A stretch of DNA of 64,000 nt from Pectobacterium carotovorum (GCF_033898505.1 NZ_JAXAFK010000002.1:372001-436000), one strand, 5' to 3'; positions 7,712 to 16,789 are shown, counted from the stretch's first letter. The notes: generated by a model not told the origin, from the letters alone. Numbers and translations are program-made.

Positions 7712-7804
7712 ATGGTGTGCAAAAGGACTCATGTCGTGTCTGAAGGACTCTTATCGCTGCCATTGCCTATCAATTCAGCTTATCTTGGCTTCATGCTAAG
7801 ATGA
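7712..7804 (+). CDS. Possible 30-aa small ORF downstream of the TOMM operon
   Basis: An ATG at 7712 opens 30 codons (MVCKRTHVVSEGLLSLPLPI...) ending TGA 7804. The ribosome site (AAGTGA) is weak and I know no relative. It could be a small immunity-type peptide or a chance ORF; nothing in the sequence decides. Confidence 0.15.
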   Translation: MVCKRTHVVSEGLLSLPLPINSAYLGFMLR

Positions 7805-7849
7805 CAAATTGACTATAGTCCCAGTCTGATACTATGAATTGATCTTTGT

Positions 7850-7880
7850 GGATGCCTGGGATACGCCAGGCATCCTCTTA
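7850..7880. terminator. Strong stem-loop between convergent TOMM and DUF2589 operons
   Basis: A 10-bp perfect stem (GGATGCCTGG / CCAGGCATCC) with a 6-nt loop, followed on the plus strand by TCTTATA. It lies between convergent transcription units and probably separates them. Confidence 0.6.
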
Positions 7881-7908
7881 TACGCTGTGTAGATACGGTG
7901 TACGTTGA

Positions 7909-8538
7909 TTACGATGATTCTTCTCGCTGTTCCACTGGCGCTGTTGGGGCTGCGTTTTCCTTCGTCTGTAATGCGCTTTCCCTGCTGGGGATACTGGGTC
8001 TGGTTGCGGCATCGGTCAGAAAATCAATGACGCGCATGAGCGCTTCAGGTGCGGGCTGACGTTTTATCTGTGTGTGAATGCTGTATTTGGCACGCGTATC
8101 CGTAGCCCGGGTTTGCGCCGATTTGTGTGATACCCGCCCGGCCATTTTGACCTTGAAGGGCCCCCATCCCAGTGAAGCCGCCAGATTGCCGTCTTCGCCT
8201 GTGTCATCAGATGAGGATTCACTTTGCGTTACCTCAAGCTCGAAATCTATTGTCCCTTCTTCAATAGAAATAATTGGATGGGTAATGGCGGCAATGAGCG
8301 GTATGCGCATCGTTTTTGTCACCGCGCCTTTTGCTGCTCCGCTTTCATCAATAAGCATTTCGTCATAATCGAATTGGATAGCGACGGCTTTATTATTCTG
8401 AATGCATACGGATAATAAAAAATCAGTATAGGCTTTGCTGGCTTGAATCTGTGCGTTAATCATTGCCTGTAACGGCCCGCTAATCATATTTTCTAGCGGT
8501 AATGCATTAATAACCGAACCGATAAATTGTGAATCCAT
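7909..8538 (-). CDS. DUF2589-type protein (distal copy)
   Basis: A 209-residue protein resembling the DUF2589 family, whose function is not known. The start at 8538 is chosen because GGAGG lies just upstream; a TTG at 8550 is in frame but sits in that ribosome site. The N-terminal part (FIGSVINALPLENMISGPLQAMINAQ) resembles the Gly/Leu-rich opening of the family. A middle beta-rich region with VTKTMRIPLIAAITHPIISIE and KAQTRATDTRAKYSIHTQ leads into ALMRVIDFL, also seen in the other copy (SIMRLIDEY). The last 35 residues are polar and Pro/Glu-rich. No signal peptide. It is the last gene of a four-gene minus-strand set with a lysozyme and a membrane protein. Confidence 0.72.
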   Translation of the reverse strand: MDSQFIGSVINALPLENMISGPLQAMINAQIQASKAYTDFLLSVCIQNNKAVAIQFDYDEMLIDESGAAKGAVTKTMRIPLIAAITHPIISIEEGTIDFELEVTQSESSSDDTGEDGNLAASLGWGPFKVKMAGRVSHKSAQTRATDTRAKYSIHTQIKRQPAPEALMRVIDFLTDAATRPSIPSRESALQTKENAAPTAPVEQREESS

Positions 8539-8887
8539 CGGAACCTCCAATTATCTGTGAGTAGGGTGTAGTATACTATTATTAAAAATAGCAAAGAGAA
8601 GGGGGAGTCATATCCGTCAATATACGGAAAAGGTTCCGTATTCTGACATAGTCCTTTTTTAACGGAAATAATGAATTTTTTTGTTGATTCTATACTTAGA
8701 TGCTTTTACTTATTTTTATGTGATTTTTTATAGTAATGGTTGTTGATAAGGCCCCTCTTAGGGGCTTGCCAAAGGAAATCTACTATTTTTTATAGATTAC
8801 TGAAAAGTTTTACGTGGTAAAGTCACGATAGGAAGGCAATGAAGAGCCTCCCTGCCATGTATACGGTTTTCGGTTGGTAATCGGGGA
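8539..8887. other. Intergenic stretch within the DUF2589/lysozyme operon
   Basis: About 350 bases between the membrane-protein gene and the distal DUF2589 gene, with no gene seen. A short GC hairpin (GCCCC-TCTTA-GGGGC) lies at 8751-8765 in AT-rich sequence and may attenuate or process the message. The distal gene may therefore have its own promoter in the T/A-rich 8560-8740 segment. Confidence 0.5.
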
Positions 8888-9319
8888 TTAATGGTCAACT
8901 GAATTTTTGTCATCAGATTTTTTTTCTTGAGCATCATTGAGCAAGTAAGTGCCTTTTGTCGCCTGCTTGATTTCCGATGCGACATCCAGGATATCGTTAT
9001 TCTCTCGATAGCTGAAGAAATTTGCCAGCAGCGTAATCAAGCCTACGCTAATAGCGCCAACCAGATAGCCTAATCCAATCGCATTCTCCATTTTACTGAT
9101 ATTAATGTGAAGGATTTCGGCGATAATTCCCACTAGTGAGAATGCAGATGAAACGCTGATGATAATAATGATTAATGCAGATGTGTACTTGCTATAATCA
9201 TTTAATTTTTGTGGTCGCCAAAAGAAAGAAATACTCAGGCCTCCGAATAGTCCTGAAATAGATGCAATAATATCACTTATCAGAATGTCATAAATGATAG
9301 GGAGTACTGTAGTATCCAT
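8888..9319 (-). CDS. Small membrane protein, possibly holin-like
   Basis: A 143-residue protein of unrecognised family. Three hydrophobic stretches are visible: roughly residues 15-33 (IIASISGLFGGLSISFF), 47-68 (ALIIIIISVSSAFSLVGIIAEI) and 80-101 (AIGLGYLVGAISVGLITLLANF). A charged, lysine/aspartate-rich cytosolic-type tail of about 40 residues follows. Length, three helices and polar tail are compatible with a holin, and it sits directly downstream of a signal-less lysozyme gene. That pairing is the main argument; no holin family motif is recognised. Ribosome site AGGA lies upstream of ATG 9319. Confidence 0.6.
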   Translation of the reverse strand: MDTTVLPIIYDILISDIIASISGLFGGLSISFFWRPQKLNDYSKYTSALIIIIISVSSAFSLVGIIAEILHINISKMENAIGLGYLVGAISVGLITLLANFFSYRENNDILDVASEIKQATKGTYLLNDAQEKKSDDKNSVDH

Positions 9320-9365
9320 AATATATCCATCCTGATATTTTCTATAAAATAGAGTTTTTAAAATA

Positions 9366-9827
9366 TTATTCTAGTGTAACGGGTTGTAGGAAAAGTGTTT
9401 TTTCTGCTTCTCTACGACGTAGAAGCCCTTCTACAACCTGTTCACCATCTTTGTCCCAGCGTGGAAACTGAGCAGCAGCGGCGGAATAGTTACCCTGGTT
9501 AAGCAGGCGTAATAATGTCGATTCCTCCAGGTTTTCTACACCCAGGTTATAGGTGAATGACGTTAGTGCCCCAAATTGATTTTCATTAAGATCGACTTTC
9601 ACATAATGTTGTACACCGGTTTCCGCTGTCTTTAAGTCCTGACGTAACAGTAAGTCGGCTTCTTGAAGGGTAATGCCGTTATCAAAATTTTCATGTGGCA
9701 GTATTAAATGCCCATACCCAATGGTCCATCTGCCTGCGGTATCGAGATATTTTGTTAATTTTAATCCTTCAAAGCTCTTAATGAGATCGAGACCAGCTTC
9801 ATTGATCGTTTCAGGAATGTTAGCCAT
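9366..9827 (-). CDS. GH24 (T4-type) lysozyme
   Basis: A 153-residue muramidase. The catalytic segment FEGLKLTKYLDTAGRWTIGY carries Glu20, Asp29 and Thr35, with exactly the E-x8-D-x5-T spacing of T4 lysozyme (Glu11, Asp20, Thr26), followed by GYGH. It cleaves the MurNAc-GlcNAc bond of peptidoglycan. There is no signal peptide or SAR helix, so reaching the cell wall needs a pore or lysis. The ATG at 9827 has AGAGGA upstream and overlaps the preceding DUF2589 gene by 8 nt. Apart from the small membrane protein next door, no phage genes are seen nearby, so it appears to be a domesticated endolysin rather than part of a prophage. Confidence 0.92.
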   Translation of the reverse strand: MANIPETINEAGLDLIKSFEGLKLTKYLDTAGRWTIGYGHLILPHENFDNGITLQEADLLLRQDLKTAETGVQHYVKVDLNENQFGALTSFTYNLGVENLEESTLLRLLNQGNYSAAAAQFPRWDKDGEQVVEGLLRRREAEKTLFLQPVTLE

Positions 9828-10413
9828 TATTTTTTTCCTCTTGTGTTATTTGGGGAAGAACGAGATTGGTATATTCATCAATTAACCGCATGATGCTTTC
9901 CGGAGGTTCGAGCGCAGTGAACTGCATTTCTATATCGACGTGCTGACTATTCCTTCCTTTTGTATTTTTGCCTGAAGGTGAGATACTGACGTGAAAATTG
10001 CTGATGTTGTAATCGTCTAAAGATGGGGCTATTTCGTCCTTGCTGACCGCATCGGCTCTCACTGTCATCTGCACTTTCATTTTTTCCAGCATCAATCCTC
10101 TTGGAGTCGATAGGGCAACCAGTGGCAGTGCGACGTGGTGTTGGGAATCGAGTTGAATTGCAACCGTCTTTGGGATTAACGTTCCATCGGAGTCACGTTC
10201 AAAAAAAGGATCAAGCGTTTTTTGATATTGATGAGCAATAAACTGATTGGCTGCGGTGGCAGCATGCTGCATACCTTGGGCAATATCTGCTAATGTTACC
10301 GTCCTTGATGATGTAACTTGATCGTTTAGTGTGGAATGAGGATTTTTCTCCTGAGAGTCATTAATACGCTCTGATTTTTTATTTCCCCATGTAATCCAAT
10401 TTTTTAATGACAT
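9820..10413 (-). CDS. DUF2589-type protein (proximal copy)
   Basis: A 197-residue protein and the first gene of the lysozyme operon. ATG 10413 has GGAG at a good distance. Similar to the distal copy: a helical N-terminal part (TLADIAQGMQHAATAANQFIAHQYQKTL), a beta-rich centre with IPKTVAIQLDSQHHVALPLVAL, and SIMRLIDEYTNLVLP near the end. Residues 1-40 are polar, with a short aromatic opening (KNWITWGNKK). DUF2589 has no established function. Two divergent copies bracketing a lysozyme and a membrane protein suggest they act together, perhaps as binding or assembly partners; this is inference. Confidence 0.7.
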   Translation of the reverse strand: MSLKNWITWGNKKSERINDSQEKNPHSTLNDQVTSSRTVTLADIAQGMQHAATAANQFIAHQYQKTLDPFFERDSDGTLIPKTVAIQLDSQHHVALPLVALSTPRGLMLEKMKVQMTVRADAVSKDEIAPSLDDYNISNFHVSISPSGKNTKGRNSQHVDIEMQFTALEPPESIMRLIDEYTNLVLPQITQEEKNNG

Positions 10414-10845
10414 ACTTTCTCCTTACCTTATTCGACAATCGACGAAAATAAAAACTGGGAGGGAGTAAATGATAACTGACTAAAACGTTAACGGGTAATG
10501 AGATAACATTCTATCAGCCATTGTGTTGGAATTTTCATGCAATATGTCATAGGCCGATTTTTGCTAACTTAAAGGGATGTTGTATTAAATAATCTTATAC
10601 ATAATTATGAAATTATTTCGCTATGATGGTTTTTTCTGAGATAATTATTTATTGCTACTCATATTCCTCTTGCGGCACTTACCTGAAAGTATCATGTCAG
10701 TATGTGTGAATAAGTCTTACTGTGTCTATAAGGTAAACGGCATATGCCAAATGGCGTGACATGAATCTTTCAATATAGGCTAAAAATTCTTAGAGGATAT
10801 TTTCGAATATGACATTTTGAAATAAAGGTAAATGGAGATTGCACA
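10414..10845. other. Divergent control region between the DUF2589/lysozyme operon and the regulator gene
   Basis: About 430 AT-rich bases with no gene. Both flanking units are transcribed outward from here, so their promoters must lie inside. No confident -35/-10 pair or inverted operator stands out. Arrangement suggests the regulator may control the lysozyme operon. Confidence 0.55.
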
Positions 10846-11460
10846 GTGAATGTTGTTGTTATTGATAAGTCCCCTGTTTTCATTCAAGGGTTATCCATTG
10901 GACTGAATGACTTTATGCACGATGTCAATGTTATTGGCGTGAATGACATTGATGAAGTGTGGTCTTGCCTTGACGGAATGAGTCAGGTTTTTATTTTGCT
11001 AAATTGTAATAAAGAAAGTGGGGAGTATAGTTTTTTCCTTGAAACGCTGCATGAGAAATACATTGGCGTCAGTGTAATTATTATGGTGGATGTTATTGAA
11101 AGACATATTTTGAATAACTATCTGAAACACCATGTTATGGGTGTCGTTCTTAAAACATCGCCCGTTGATTCTATTGCTCAGGCATTAAAAACCGTATCGA
11201 TGGGTATGGTCTGTTTACCGGATGATGGCGTGATCTATGAAGGGTGGAGTGTCGACAACAGTGTAAAAGGCAAACTGAGTGAAAGGCAGCATGAGGTCCT
11301 GCAACTGATTGCATCAGGCGCCTCTAATAAACAAATTAGTCGGACATTAAACATCAGTGCAGGAACCGTGAAGTCGCATTTGGAGTCGATTTTCAGGCGA
11401 CTTAATGTGCGTAACAGAACACAGGCTGCGATTGTACTATTAGAAGAAGAACGAAGATAA
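10846..11460 (+). CDS. LuxR/NarL-family regulator with degenerate receiver domain
   Basis: A 204-residue protein with a GTG start at 10846 (GGAG 9 nt upstream). Residues 1-120 have the fold pattern of a response-regulator receiver. The acidic pair is reduced to IDK (Asp7 only), and the phospho-acceptor position falls in ILLNCN (Asn53/Asn55) with no Asp. The later Lys (VVLKTSP) is kept. Residues 138-200 are a clear GerE-type helix-turn-helix (LSERQHEVLQLIASGASNKQISRTL, then ISAGTVKSHLESIF). It is therefore probably a DNA-binding regulator that does not use classical phosphorylation. It lies divergent to the lysozyme operon. Confidence 0.85.
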   Translation: MNVVVIDKSPVFIQGLSIGLNDFMHDVNVIGVNDIDEVWSCLDGMSQVFILLNCNKESGEYSFFLETLHEKYIGVSVIIMVDVIERHILNNYLKHHVMGVVLKTSPVDSIAQALKTVSMGMVCLPDDGVIYEGWSVDNSVKGKLSERQHEVLQLIASGASNKQISRTLNISAGTVKSHLESIFRRLNVRNRTQAAIVLLEEERR

Positions 11461-11631
11461 GTTTCGTCCCATTACATTATTTAGCTGTTGTTTTATTAAA
11501 GCATCAGGGAATCCCCACTGTGTCATCTTTTTTAGCCACTTCAAGTACCCGTGCCTTTCTTCGACGGTTGGTTTGCTTTGCGGCTGGTATGACGACACAA
11601 GATCTGTTGATAAAAGTAAAAGACCTATCAC
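11440..11631 (-). CDS. Possible small gene (63 aa) convergent with the LuxR-type gene
   Basis: A GTG at 11631 preceded by GGGAGG 9-10 nt upstream opens 63 codons ending inside the 3' end of the regulator gene (21-nt overlap on opposite strands). The product has a short hydrophobic start (MIGLLLLSTDL) and a plausible helical part (HGYLKWLKKMTQWGFPDALI). I recognise no family. The good ribosome site and protein-like composition are the only support; it could also be the remnant of a longer gene. Confidence 0.35.
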   Translation of the reverse strand: MIGLLLLSTDLVSSYQPQSKPTVEERHGYLKWLKKMTQWGFPDALIKQQLNNVMGRNLSSFFF

Positions 11632-11661
11632 CGTGAGCTGCCTCCCGGTGGTCGATGGTTC

Positions 11662-11690
11662 TTGACAAAGGCACGTATTACGCGTATAAG
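11662..11690 (+). promoter_or_regulatory. Promoter of metY-rimP-nusA operon
   Basis: TTGACA at 11662 and TATAAG at 11685 with an optimal 17-bp spacer. The predicted start would be near 11697, about 70 nt before the initiator tRNA. This is the equivalent place to the E. coli metY promoter. Confidence 0.8.
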
Positions 11691-11765
11691 AATCGCCTTC
11701 GAACCAATCCTATCGATGACTTGCATTTCTGGAGTTGTCAGCGTAGTATTTGCCACGTTTTCGGA

Positions 11766-11842
<77 letters not shown>

Positions 11843-11975
11843 CTTAACTTCCAGTAAAGTGTTTTTTCAAATACGTTCTTCACTCAATTTCTATCTCTTT
11901 TTGCAGTGATTTTTGAAAAAATCCTTCACCGAAAGTTATGCCGCGCTGGTTTGCGGTATTAGGGTCCAGTTGCAT

Positions 11976-12003
11976 AAAGCCCCGATTTTTCGGGGTTTTT
12001 TGT
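11976..12003 (+). terminator. Terminator after metY (first of two)
   Basis: Stem AAAGCCCCG / CGGGGTTTT with a T-rich loop, running into a T tract. It would release most metY transcripts and leave read-through into rimP. Confidence 0.8.
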
Positions 12004-12022
12004 TATTTGGCAACAAACAACT

Positions 12023-12043
12023 GGGCTATTAGGCCCTTTTTTT
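12023..12043 (+). terminator. Second short terminator-like hairpin before rimP
   Basis: GGGC-TATTAG-GCCC followed by seven T. The stem is only 4 bp but the T tract is strong. It lies 18 nt before the rimP start, so it may also modulate entry into the nusA operon. Confidence 0.5.
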
Positions 12044-12060
12044 ATGTCTTGGGGGTGGGC

Positions 12061-12513
12061 TTGTCCACATTAGAGCAAAAATTAACAGAGATGATTTCAG
12101 CACCCGTGGCCGCATTAGGCTACGAATTAGTTGGGATTGAGTTCATCCGCAGTCGCCAATCGACACTGCGTATCTATATTGATAGTGAAGATGGCATCAC
12201 TGTTGATGATTGTGCTGATGTCAGCCACCAGGTCAGTGCGGTATTGGACGTCGAAGATCCAATCACTGTCGCCTATAACCTGGAAGTTTCGTCTCCAGGG
12301 CTTGAGCGTCCCTTATTCACGGCAGAACACTATCTGCGTTTCATCGGTGAAGAGGTGGCAGTGGTGCTGCGTATGGCAGTCCAGAATCGCCGTAAATGGT
12401 TGGGTGTAATCAAAGCTGTTGACGGCGAAATGATCACCATAACAGTGGAAGGCAAAGATGAAGTATTCGCGCTGAGCAACATCCAGAAAGCGAATCTTGT
12501 ACCCCACTTTTAA
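12061..12513 (+). CDS. rimP: Ribosome maturation factor RimP
   Basis: A 150-residue protein beginning at a TTG codon ([15 protein letters not shown]), the same start context as E. coli rimP, with GGGGGTGGG just upstream; the longer ORF from 11938 runs through the two terminators and is rejected. RimP assists 30S subunit assembly. Sequence is conserved throughout, with the N-terminal alpha/beta domain ([11 protein letters not shown] near residues 80-90) and a C-terminal Sm-like domain ([18 protein letters not shown]). First protein gene of the nusA-infB operon. Confidence 0.96.
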   Translation: MSTLEQKLTEMISAPVAALGYELVGIEFIRSRQSTLRIYIDSEDGITVDDCADVSHQVSAVLDVEDPITVAYNLEVSSPGLERPLFTAEHYLRFIGEEVAVVLRMAVQNRRKWLGVIKAVDGEMITITVEGKDEVFALSNIQKANLVPHF

Positions 12514-12534
12514 AGTTTGGATGAGGCAACTAGG

Positions 12535-14064
12535 ATGAACAAAGAGATTCTGGCTGTTGTTGAAGCAGTTTCCAATGAGAAAGCCGTCCCGCGCGAGAAG
12601 ATTTTTGAAGCGCTGGAAACCGCACTGGCGACAGCGACCAAGAAAAAATACGAGCAGGAAATTGATGTTCGCGTCAGTATCGATCGCAAAACGGGCGATT
12701 TTGATACCTTCCGTCGTTGGTTAGTGGTGAATGAAGTCACTCAGCCAACGCGCGAAATCACGCTTGAAGCCGCGCAGTTCGAAGATCCTGCCCTTGATGT
12801 TGGCGGTTACGTTGAAGATCAGATCGAATCTGTAACCTTTGACCGTATTACGACGCAAACGGCAAAACAGGTTATCGTGCAGAAAGTTCGTGAAGCTGAA
12901 CGTGCGATGGTTGTTGATCAGTTCCGTGAGCAAGAAGGCGAGATTATCACCGGTGTCGTGAAGAAGGTGAACCGTGATAATATTTCGCTTGAAGTCAGAC
13001 CAATCGATGGCTCTAACACCAGCGCAGAAGCGGTAATCGGCCGCGAAGATATGCTGCCTCGTGAGAATTTCCGCCCTGGCGACCGTATTCGTGGCGTACT
13101 GTATTCTGTTCGTCCTGAAGCTCGCGGTGCTCAACTGTTTGTCAGCCGTTCCCGTCCGGAAATGCTGGTTGAACTCTTCCGCATTGAAGTGCCAGAAATC
13201 GGTGAAGAAGTTATCGAGATTAAGGCTGCGGCCCGCGATCCGGGTTCACGTGCGAAAATTGCAGTGAAGACGAATGACAAGCGTATCGATCCTGTCGGTG
13301 CTTGTGTTGGTATGCGTGGCGCACGCGTGCAGGCTGTTTCCAGTGAACTGGGCGGCGAGCGTATTGACATCATTCTGTGGGATGACAACCCTGCACAGTT
13401 TGTGATCAATGCCATGGCGCCTGCCGATGTCGTATCGATCGTGGTTGATGAAGATACCTGCACGATGGATATCGCCGTTGAGTCGAGCAACCTGGCTCAG
13501 GCGATTGGTCGTAACGGGCAAAACGTACGTTTGGCTTCTCAACTGCTGAAACAGCATCGTTCAGACGACCGTTGGGAACTGAACGTGATGACAGTGGAAG
13601 ATCTTCAGGCCAAGCATCAGGCTGAAGCACATGCTGCAATCGACGTCTTTACCAAGCACCTTGATATTGATGACGAGTTTGCCACCGTGCTGGTTGAAGA
13701 AGGTTTCTCCTCACTTGAAGAACTGGCCTACGTGCCAATCAAGGAATTGCTGGCTATCGAAGGCCTTGATGAAGAAACCGTTGAAGCATTGCGTGAGCGT
13801 GCTAAAGCCGCATTAACAACGCTGGCACTGGCGCATGAAGAAAGCCTTGGTGACGGTCAACCTGCTGAAGACTTGCTTAGCTTGCCTGGGCTGTCGCGTG
13901 AGTTGGCGTTCAAGCTTGCTGCGATCGGTGTTTGTACGCTGGAAGATCTTGCTGAACAGGGCGTTGACGACCTGACAGATATTGAAGAGCTCAATGATGA
14001 GCAAGCGGGCGAATTGATTATGGCCGCACGTAATATCTGTTGGTTTGGCGACGACAACGAATAA
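12535..14064 (+). CDS. nusA: Transcription termination/antitermination factor NusA
   Basis: A 509-residue protein, start at the [16 protein letters not shown] methionine (12535, AACTAGG upstream). Domains in order: N-terminal RNA-polymerase-binding region, S1 (about 135-205), KH1 and KH2 (about 205-350), and two acidic repeats at the C terminus ending [10 protein letters not shown]. It binds RNA polymerase and nascent RNA to control pausing, termination and antitermination. Compared with the 495-residue E. coli protein as I recall it, there are two short insertions. One is around residue 160 ([15 protein letters not shown] instead of DLGNNAEAV). The other is at the end of KH2 around residue 345 ([15 protein letters not shown] instead of QLSGWELN). 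The reading frame is intact. Confidence 0.97.
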   Translation: MNKEILAVVEAVSNEKAVPREKIFEALETALATATKKKYEQEIDVRVSIDRKTGDFDTFRRWLVVNEVTQPTREITLEAAQFEDPALDVGGYVEDQIESVTFDRITTQTAKQVIVQKVREAERAMVVDQFREQEGEIITGVVKKVNRDNISLEVRPIDGSNTSAEAVIGREDMLPRENFRPGDRIRGVLYSVRPEARGAQLFVSRSRPEMLVELFRIEVPEIGEEVIEIKAAARDPGSRAKIAVKTNDKRIDPVGACVGMRGARVQAVSSELGGERIDIILWDDNPAQFVINAMAPADVVSIVVDEDTCTMDIAVESSNLAQAIGRNGQNVRLASQLLKQHRSDDRWELNVMTVEDLQAKHQAEAHAAIDVFTKHLDIDDEFATVLVEEGFSSLEELAYVPIKELLAIEGLDEETVEALRERAKAALTTLALAHEESLGDGQPAEDLLSLPGLSRELAFKLAAIGVCTLEDLAEQGVDDLTDIEELNDEQAGELIMAARNICWFGDDNE

Positions 14065-14089
14065 CGAACTGTAGCAGGAAAGGAACAGC

Positions 14090-16789
14090 ATGACAGATGT
14101 AACCGTAAAATCGCTGGCCGCAGAGATTCAAACTCCGGTTGACCGCCTGATACAGCAGTTTGCTGATGCGGGAATGACCAAGTCTGCATCGGACTCTGTG
14201 ACCCAGCATGAAAAAGAAACATTATTGGCGCACCTAAACCGCGATCGCGGTAATGCGCAGGGTAAACTGACGCTGCAACGTAAAACGCGCAGCACGTTAA
14301 ATGTCCCTAGCACTGGCGGTAAAAGTAAGTCGGTGCAGATCGAAGTCCGCAAGACACGCACTTATGTAAAACGCGATCCGATTGATGCCCAACAGGCGGA
14401 AGAGGAAGAGCAGGCACGGCGTGAAGCGGAAGAACAGGCACAACGTGCCGCTGAAGAGCAGGCTAAACGCGAGGCCGAACTGCGCGAAGCTGCTGAGAAA
14501 GCGAAACGTGCTGCCGACGAGCAAGCCAAACGTGAAGCCGCTGAAAAAGCTAAGCGTGATGTAGCGGAAAAAGAAAAAGTGACGAACCAACAAAACGAAA
14601 ATATGACCAAGCCGGCTCAGGCCGAGAAAGCGAAGCGCGAAGCTGAAGCTGCCGAACTTAAGCGTAAAGCGGAAGAAGCGGCACGTCTGAAAGTTGAAGA
14701 AGAAGCCCGTCGCATTGCTGAAGAAGCCCGTCGTATGGCCGAAGAGAATGCCGGACGTTGGGAAGCGGAAAGCGCTAAACCTGAAGAGTCTGCCGATTAT
14801 CATGTGACGACGTCTCATCATGCCCGTGAAGCGGAAGATGAAAATGACCGTCAGGTTGAAGGCGAACGCCGCAGCCGCAGCCGTGCTGGCAAAGTGACCA
14901 AGCAGAAGAAAGGCAATCGCCAGTCTGAGTCTAAGGCTGACCGCGAAGAAGCGCGTGCGGTTACCCGTGGTGGTAAAGGTAAACGTAAGCCAAGCTCCCT
15001 GCAGCAGAGCTTCAATAAGCCTGCTCAGGCCGTTAACCGTGATGTTGTAATCGGTGAAACCGTTACCGTTGCTGAACTGGCTAACAAAATGGCAGTGAAA
15101 GGCTCTCAGGTCATCAAAGTGATGATGAAACTGGGCGCGATGGCAACGATCAACCAGGTTATCGACCAGGAAACGGCGCAACTTGTTGCCGAAGAGATGG
15201 GCCATAAAGTTATCCTGCGTCGTGAGAACGAGCTGGAAGAAGCGGTAATGAGCGACCGTGATACGGGTGTTGCAGCGGAATCCCGTGCGCCAGTCGTGAC
15301 CATCATGGGCCACGTTGACCACGGTAAAACCTCACTGCTTGACTATATTCGTTCAACCAAGGTCGCAGCGGGTGAAGCGGGTGGCATTACCCAGCACATT
15401 GGTGCTTACCACGTTGAAACTGACAACGGTATGATTACGTTCCTGGATACACCGGGACACGCCGCGTTTACCGCAATGCGTGCTCGTGGTGCTCAGGCAA
15501 CAGATATCGTGGTACTGGTTGTCGCAGCAGATGATGGCGTGATGCCTCAGACCATCGAAGCTATCCAGCATGCGAAAGCGGCTCAGGTTCCGGTTGTTGT
15601 TGCAGTCAACAAAATCGATAAGCCTGACTCTGATCCGGATCGTGTGAAAACTGAACTGTCTCAGTACGGCATCATGCCGGAAGAGTGGGGCGGCGAATCT
15701 CAGTTTGTCCACGTATCCGCTAAAGCTGGTACCGGCATCGACGAACTGCTGGATGCGATTCTGTTGCAGGCCGAAGTTCTGGAACTGAAAGCGGTCCGTA
15801 GCGGCATGGCGAACGGCGTTGTGATCGAATCCTTCCTGGATAAAGGTCGTGGCCCGGTTGCAACCGTACTGGTACGTGAAGGTACGCTGAATAAAGGCGA
15901 TATCGTTCTGTGCGGCTTCGAATATGGCCGTGTCCGTGCGATGCGTGATGAATTAGGTCGTGAAATTACGTCCGCGGGTCCTTCTATTCCTGTAGAGATT
16001 CTCGGTCTGTCCGGTGTACCTGCCGCAGGTGACGAAGCGACAGTGGTTCGTGATGAGAAGAAAGCGCGCGAAGTGGCCTTGTATCGTCAGGGTAAATTCC
16101 GTGAAGTTAAACTGGCTCGTCAGCAGAAGTCTAAACTGGAAAACATGTTTGCCAACATGACGGAAGGTGAAGTTTCTGAACTGAACATCGTGCTGAAATC
16201 TGACGTTCAGGGTTCTTGCGAAGCGATTTCCGATTCACTGCAGAAACTGTCTACTGATGAAGTGAAAGTGAAGATTGTCGGTTCCGGTGTGGGCGGTATC
16301 ACAGAAACGGACGCCACGCTGGCAGCGGCATCGAATGCGATTATCCTTGGCTTTAACGTGCGTGCAGACGCATCAGCTCGCCGCGTAGTTGAAGCGGAAA
16401 GCCTGGATCTGCGTTATTACTCCGTCATCTATGATCTGATCGACGAAGTGAAACAGGCGATGAGCGGTATGTTGGCGCCTGAATACAAGCAAGAGATCAT
16501 CGGTCTGGCCGAAGTACGTGATGTCTTTAAATCACCGAAATTTGGCGCTATCGCCGGTTGTATGGTGACTGAAGGTATCGTTAAGCGTCACAACAAGATC
16601 CGTGTACTGCGTGACAACGTGGTGATCTATGAAGGTGAGCTGGAATCTCTGCGCCGCTTCAAAGATGACGTTAACGAAGTCCGTAACGGCATGGAATGTG
16701 GTATCGGCGTGAAGAACTACAACGACGTTCGCCCTGGCGATATGATCGAAGTCTTTGAAACGATTGAGATCAAACGTACGATCGCGTAA
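14090..16789 (+). CDS. infB: Translation initiation factor IF-2
   Basis: An 899-residue GTPase that places fMet-tRNA on the ribosome. The N-terminal part (about 1-55) has the IF2 fold, followed by a long Ala/Glu/Lys/Arg-rich helical linker (about 90-300). The GTP-binding domain carries GHVDHGKTS near residue 407, DTPGHAAF, and NKIDKPD. The C-terminal domains that bind initiator tRNA end [14 protein letters not shown]. Slightly longer than the E. coli protein (890). It follows nusA by 25 nt with AGGAAAGGA upstream, in the same operon. Internal in-frame starts for shorter IF2 forms are known in E. coli; I did not assign them here. Confidence 0.98.
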   Translation: MTDVTVKSLAAEIQTPVDRLIQQFADAGMTKSASDSVTQHEKETLLAHLNRDRGNAQGKLTLQRKTRSTLNVPSTGGKSKSVQIEVRKTRTYVKRDPIDAQQAEEEEQARREAEEQAQRAAEEQAKREAELREAAEKAKRAADEQAKREAAEKAKRDVAEKEKVTNQQNENMTKPAQAEKAKREAEAAELKRKAEEAARLKVEEEARRIAEEARRMAEENAGRWEAESAKPEESADYHVTTSHHAREAEDENDRQVEGERRSRSRAGKVTKQKKGNRQSESKADREEARAVTRGGKGKRKPSSLQQSFNKPAQAVNRDVVIGETVTVAELANKMAVKGSQVIKVMMKLGAMATINQVIDQETAQLVAEEMGHKVILRRENELEEAVMSDRDTGVAAESRAPVVTIMGHVDHGKTSLLDYIRSTKVAAGEAGGITQHIGAYHVETDNGMITFLDTPGHAAFTAMRARGAQATDIVVLVVAADDGVMPQTIEAIQHAKAAQVPVVVAVNKIDKPDSDPDRVKTELSQYGIMPEEWGGESQFVHVSAKAGTGIDELLDAILLQAEVLELKAVRSGMANGVVIESFLDKGRGPVATVLVREGTLNKGDIVLCGFEYGRVRAMRDELGREITSAGPSIPVEILGLSGVPAAGDEATVVRDEKKAREVALYRQGKFREVKLARQQKSKLENMFANMTEGEVSELNIVLKSDVQGSCEAISDSLQKLSTDEVKVKIVGSGVGGITETDATLAAASNAIILGFNVRADASARRVVEAESLDLRYYSVIYDLIDEVKQAMSGMLAPEYKQEIIGLAEVRDVFKSPKFGAIAGCMVTEGIVKRHNKIRVLRDNVVIYEGELESLRRFKDDVNEVRNGMECGIGVKNYNDVRPGDMIEVFETIEIKRTIA

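Noticed and set aside
9366..9827. Prophage remnant as source of the lysozyme region
   Set aside because: No integrase, repressor, capsid, tail or terminase sequence within the island; only lysis-type functions with DUF2589 genes.
14297..15322. 341-codon minus-strand ORF antisense to infB
   Set aside because: Arises from the Lys/Ala/Glu-rich IF2 linker; low-complexity Phe/Arg-rich product with no family features.
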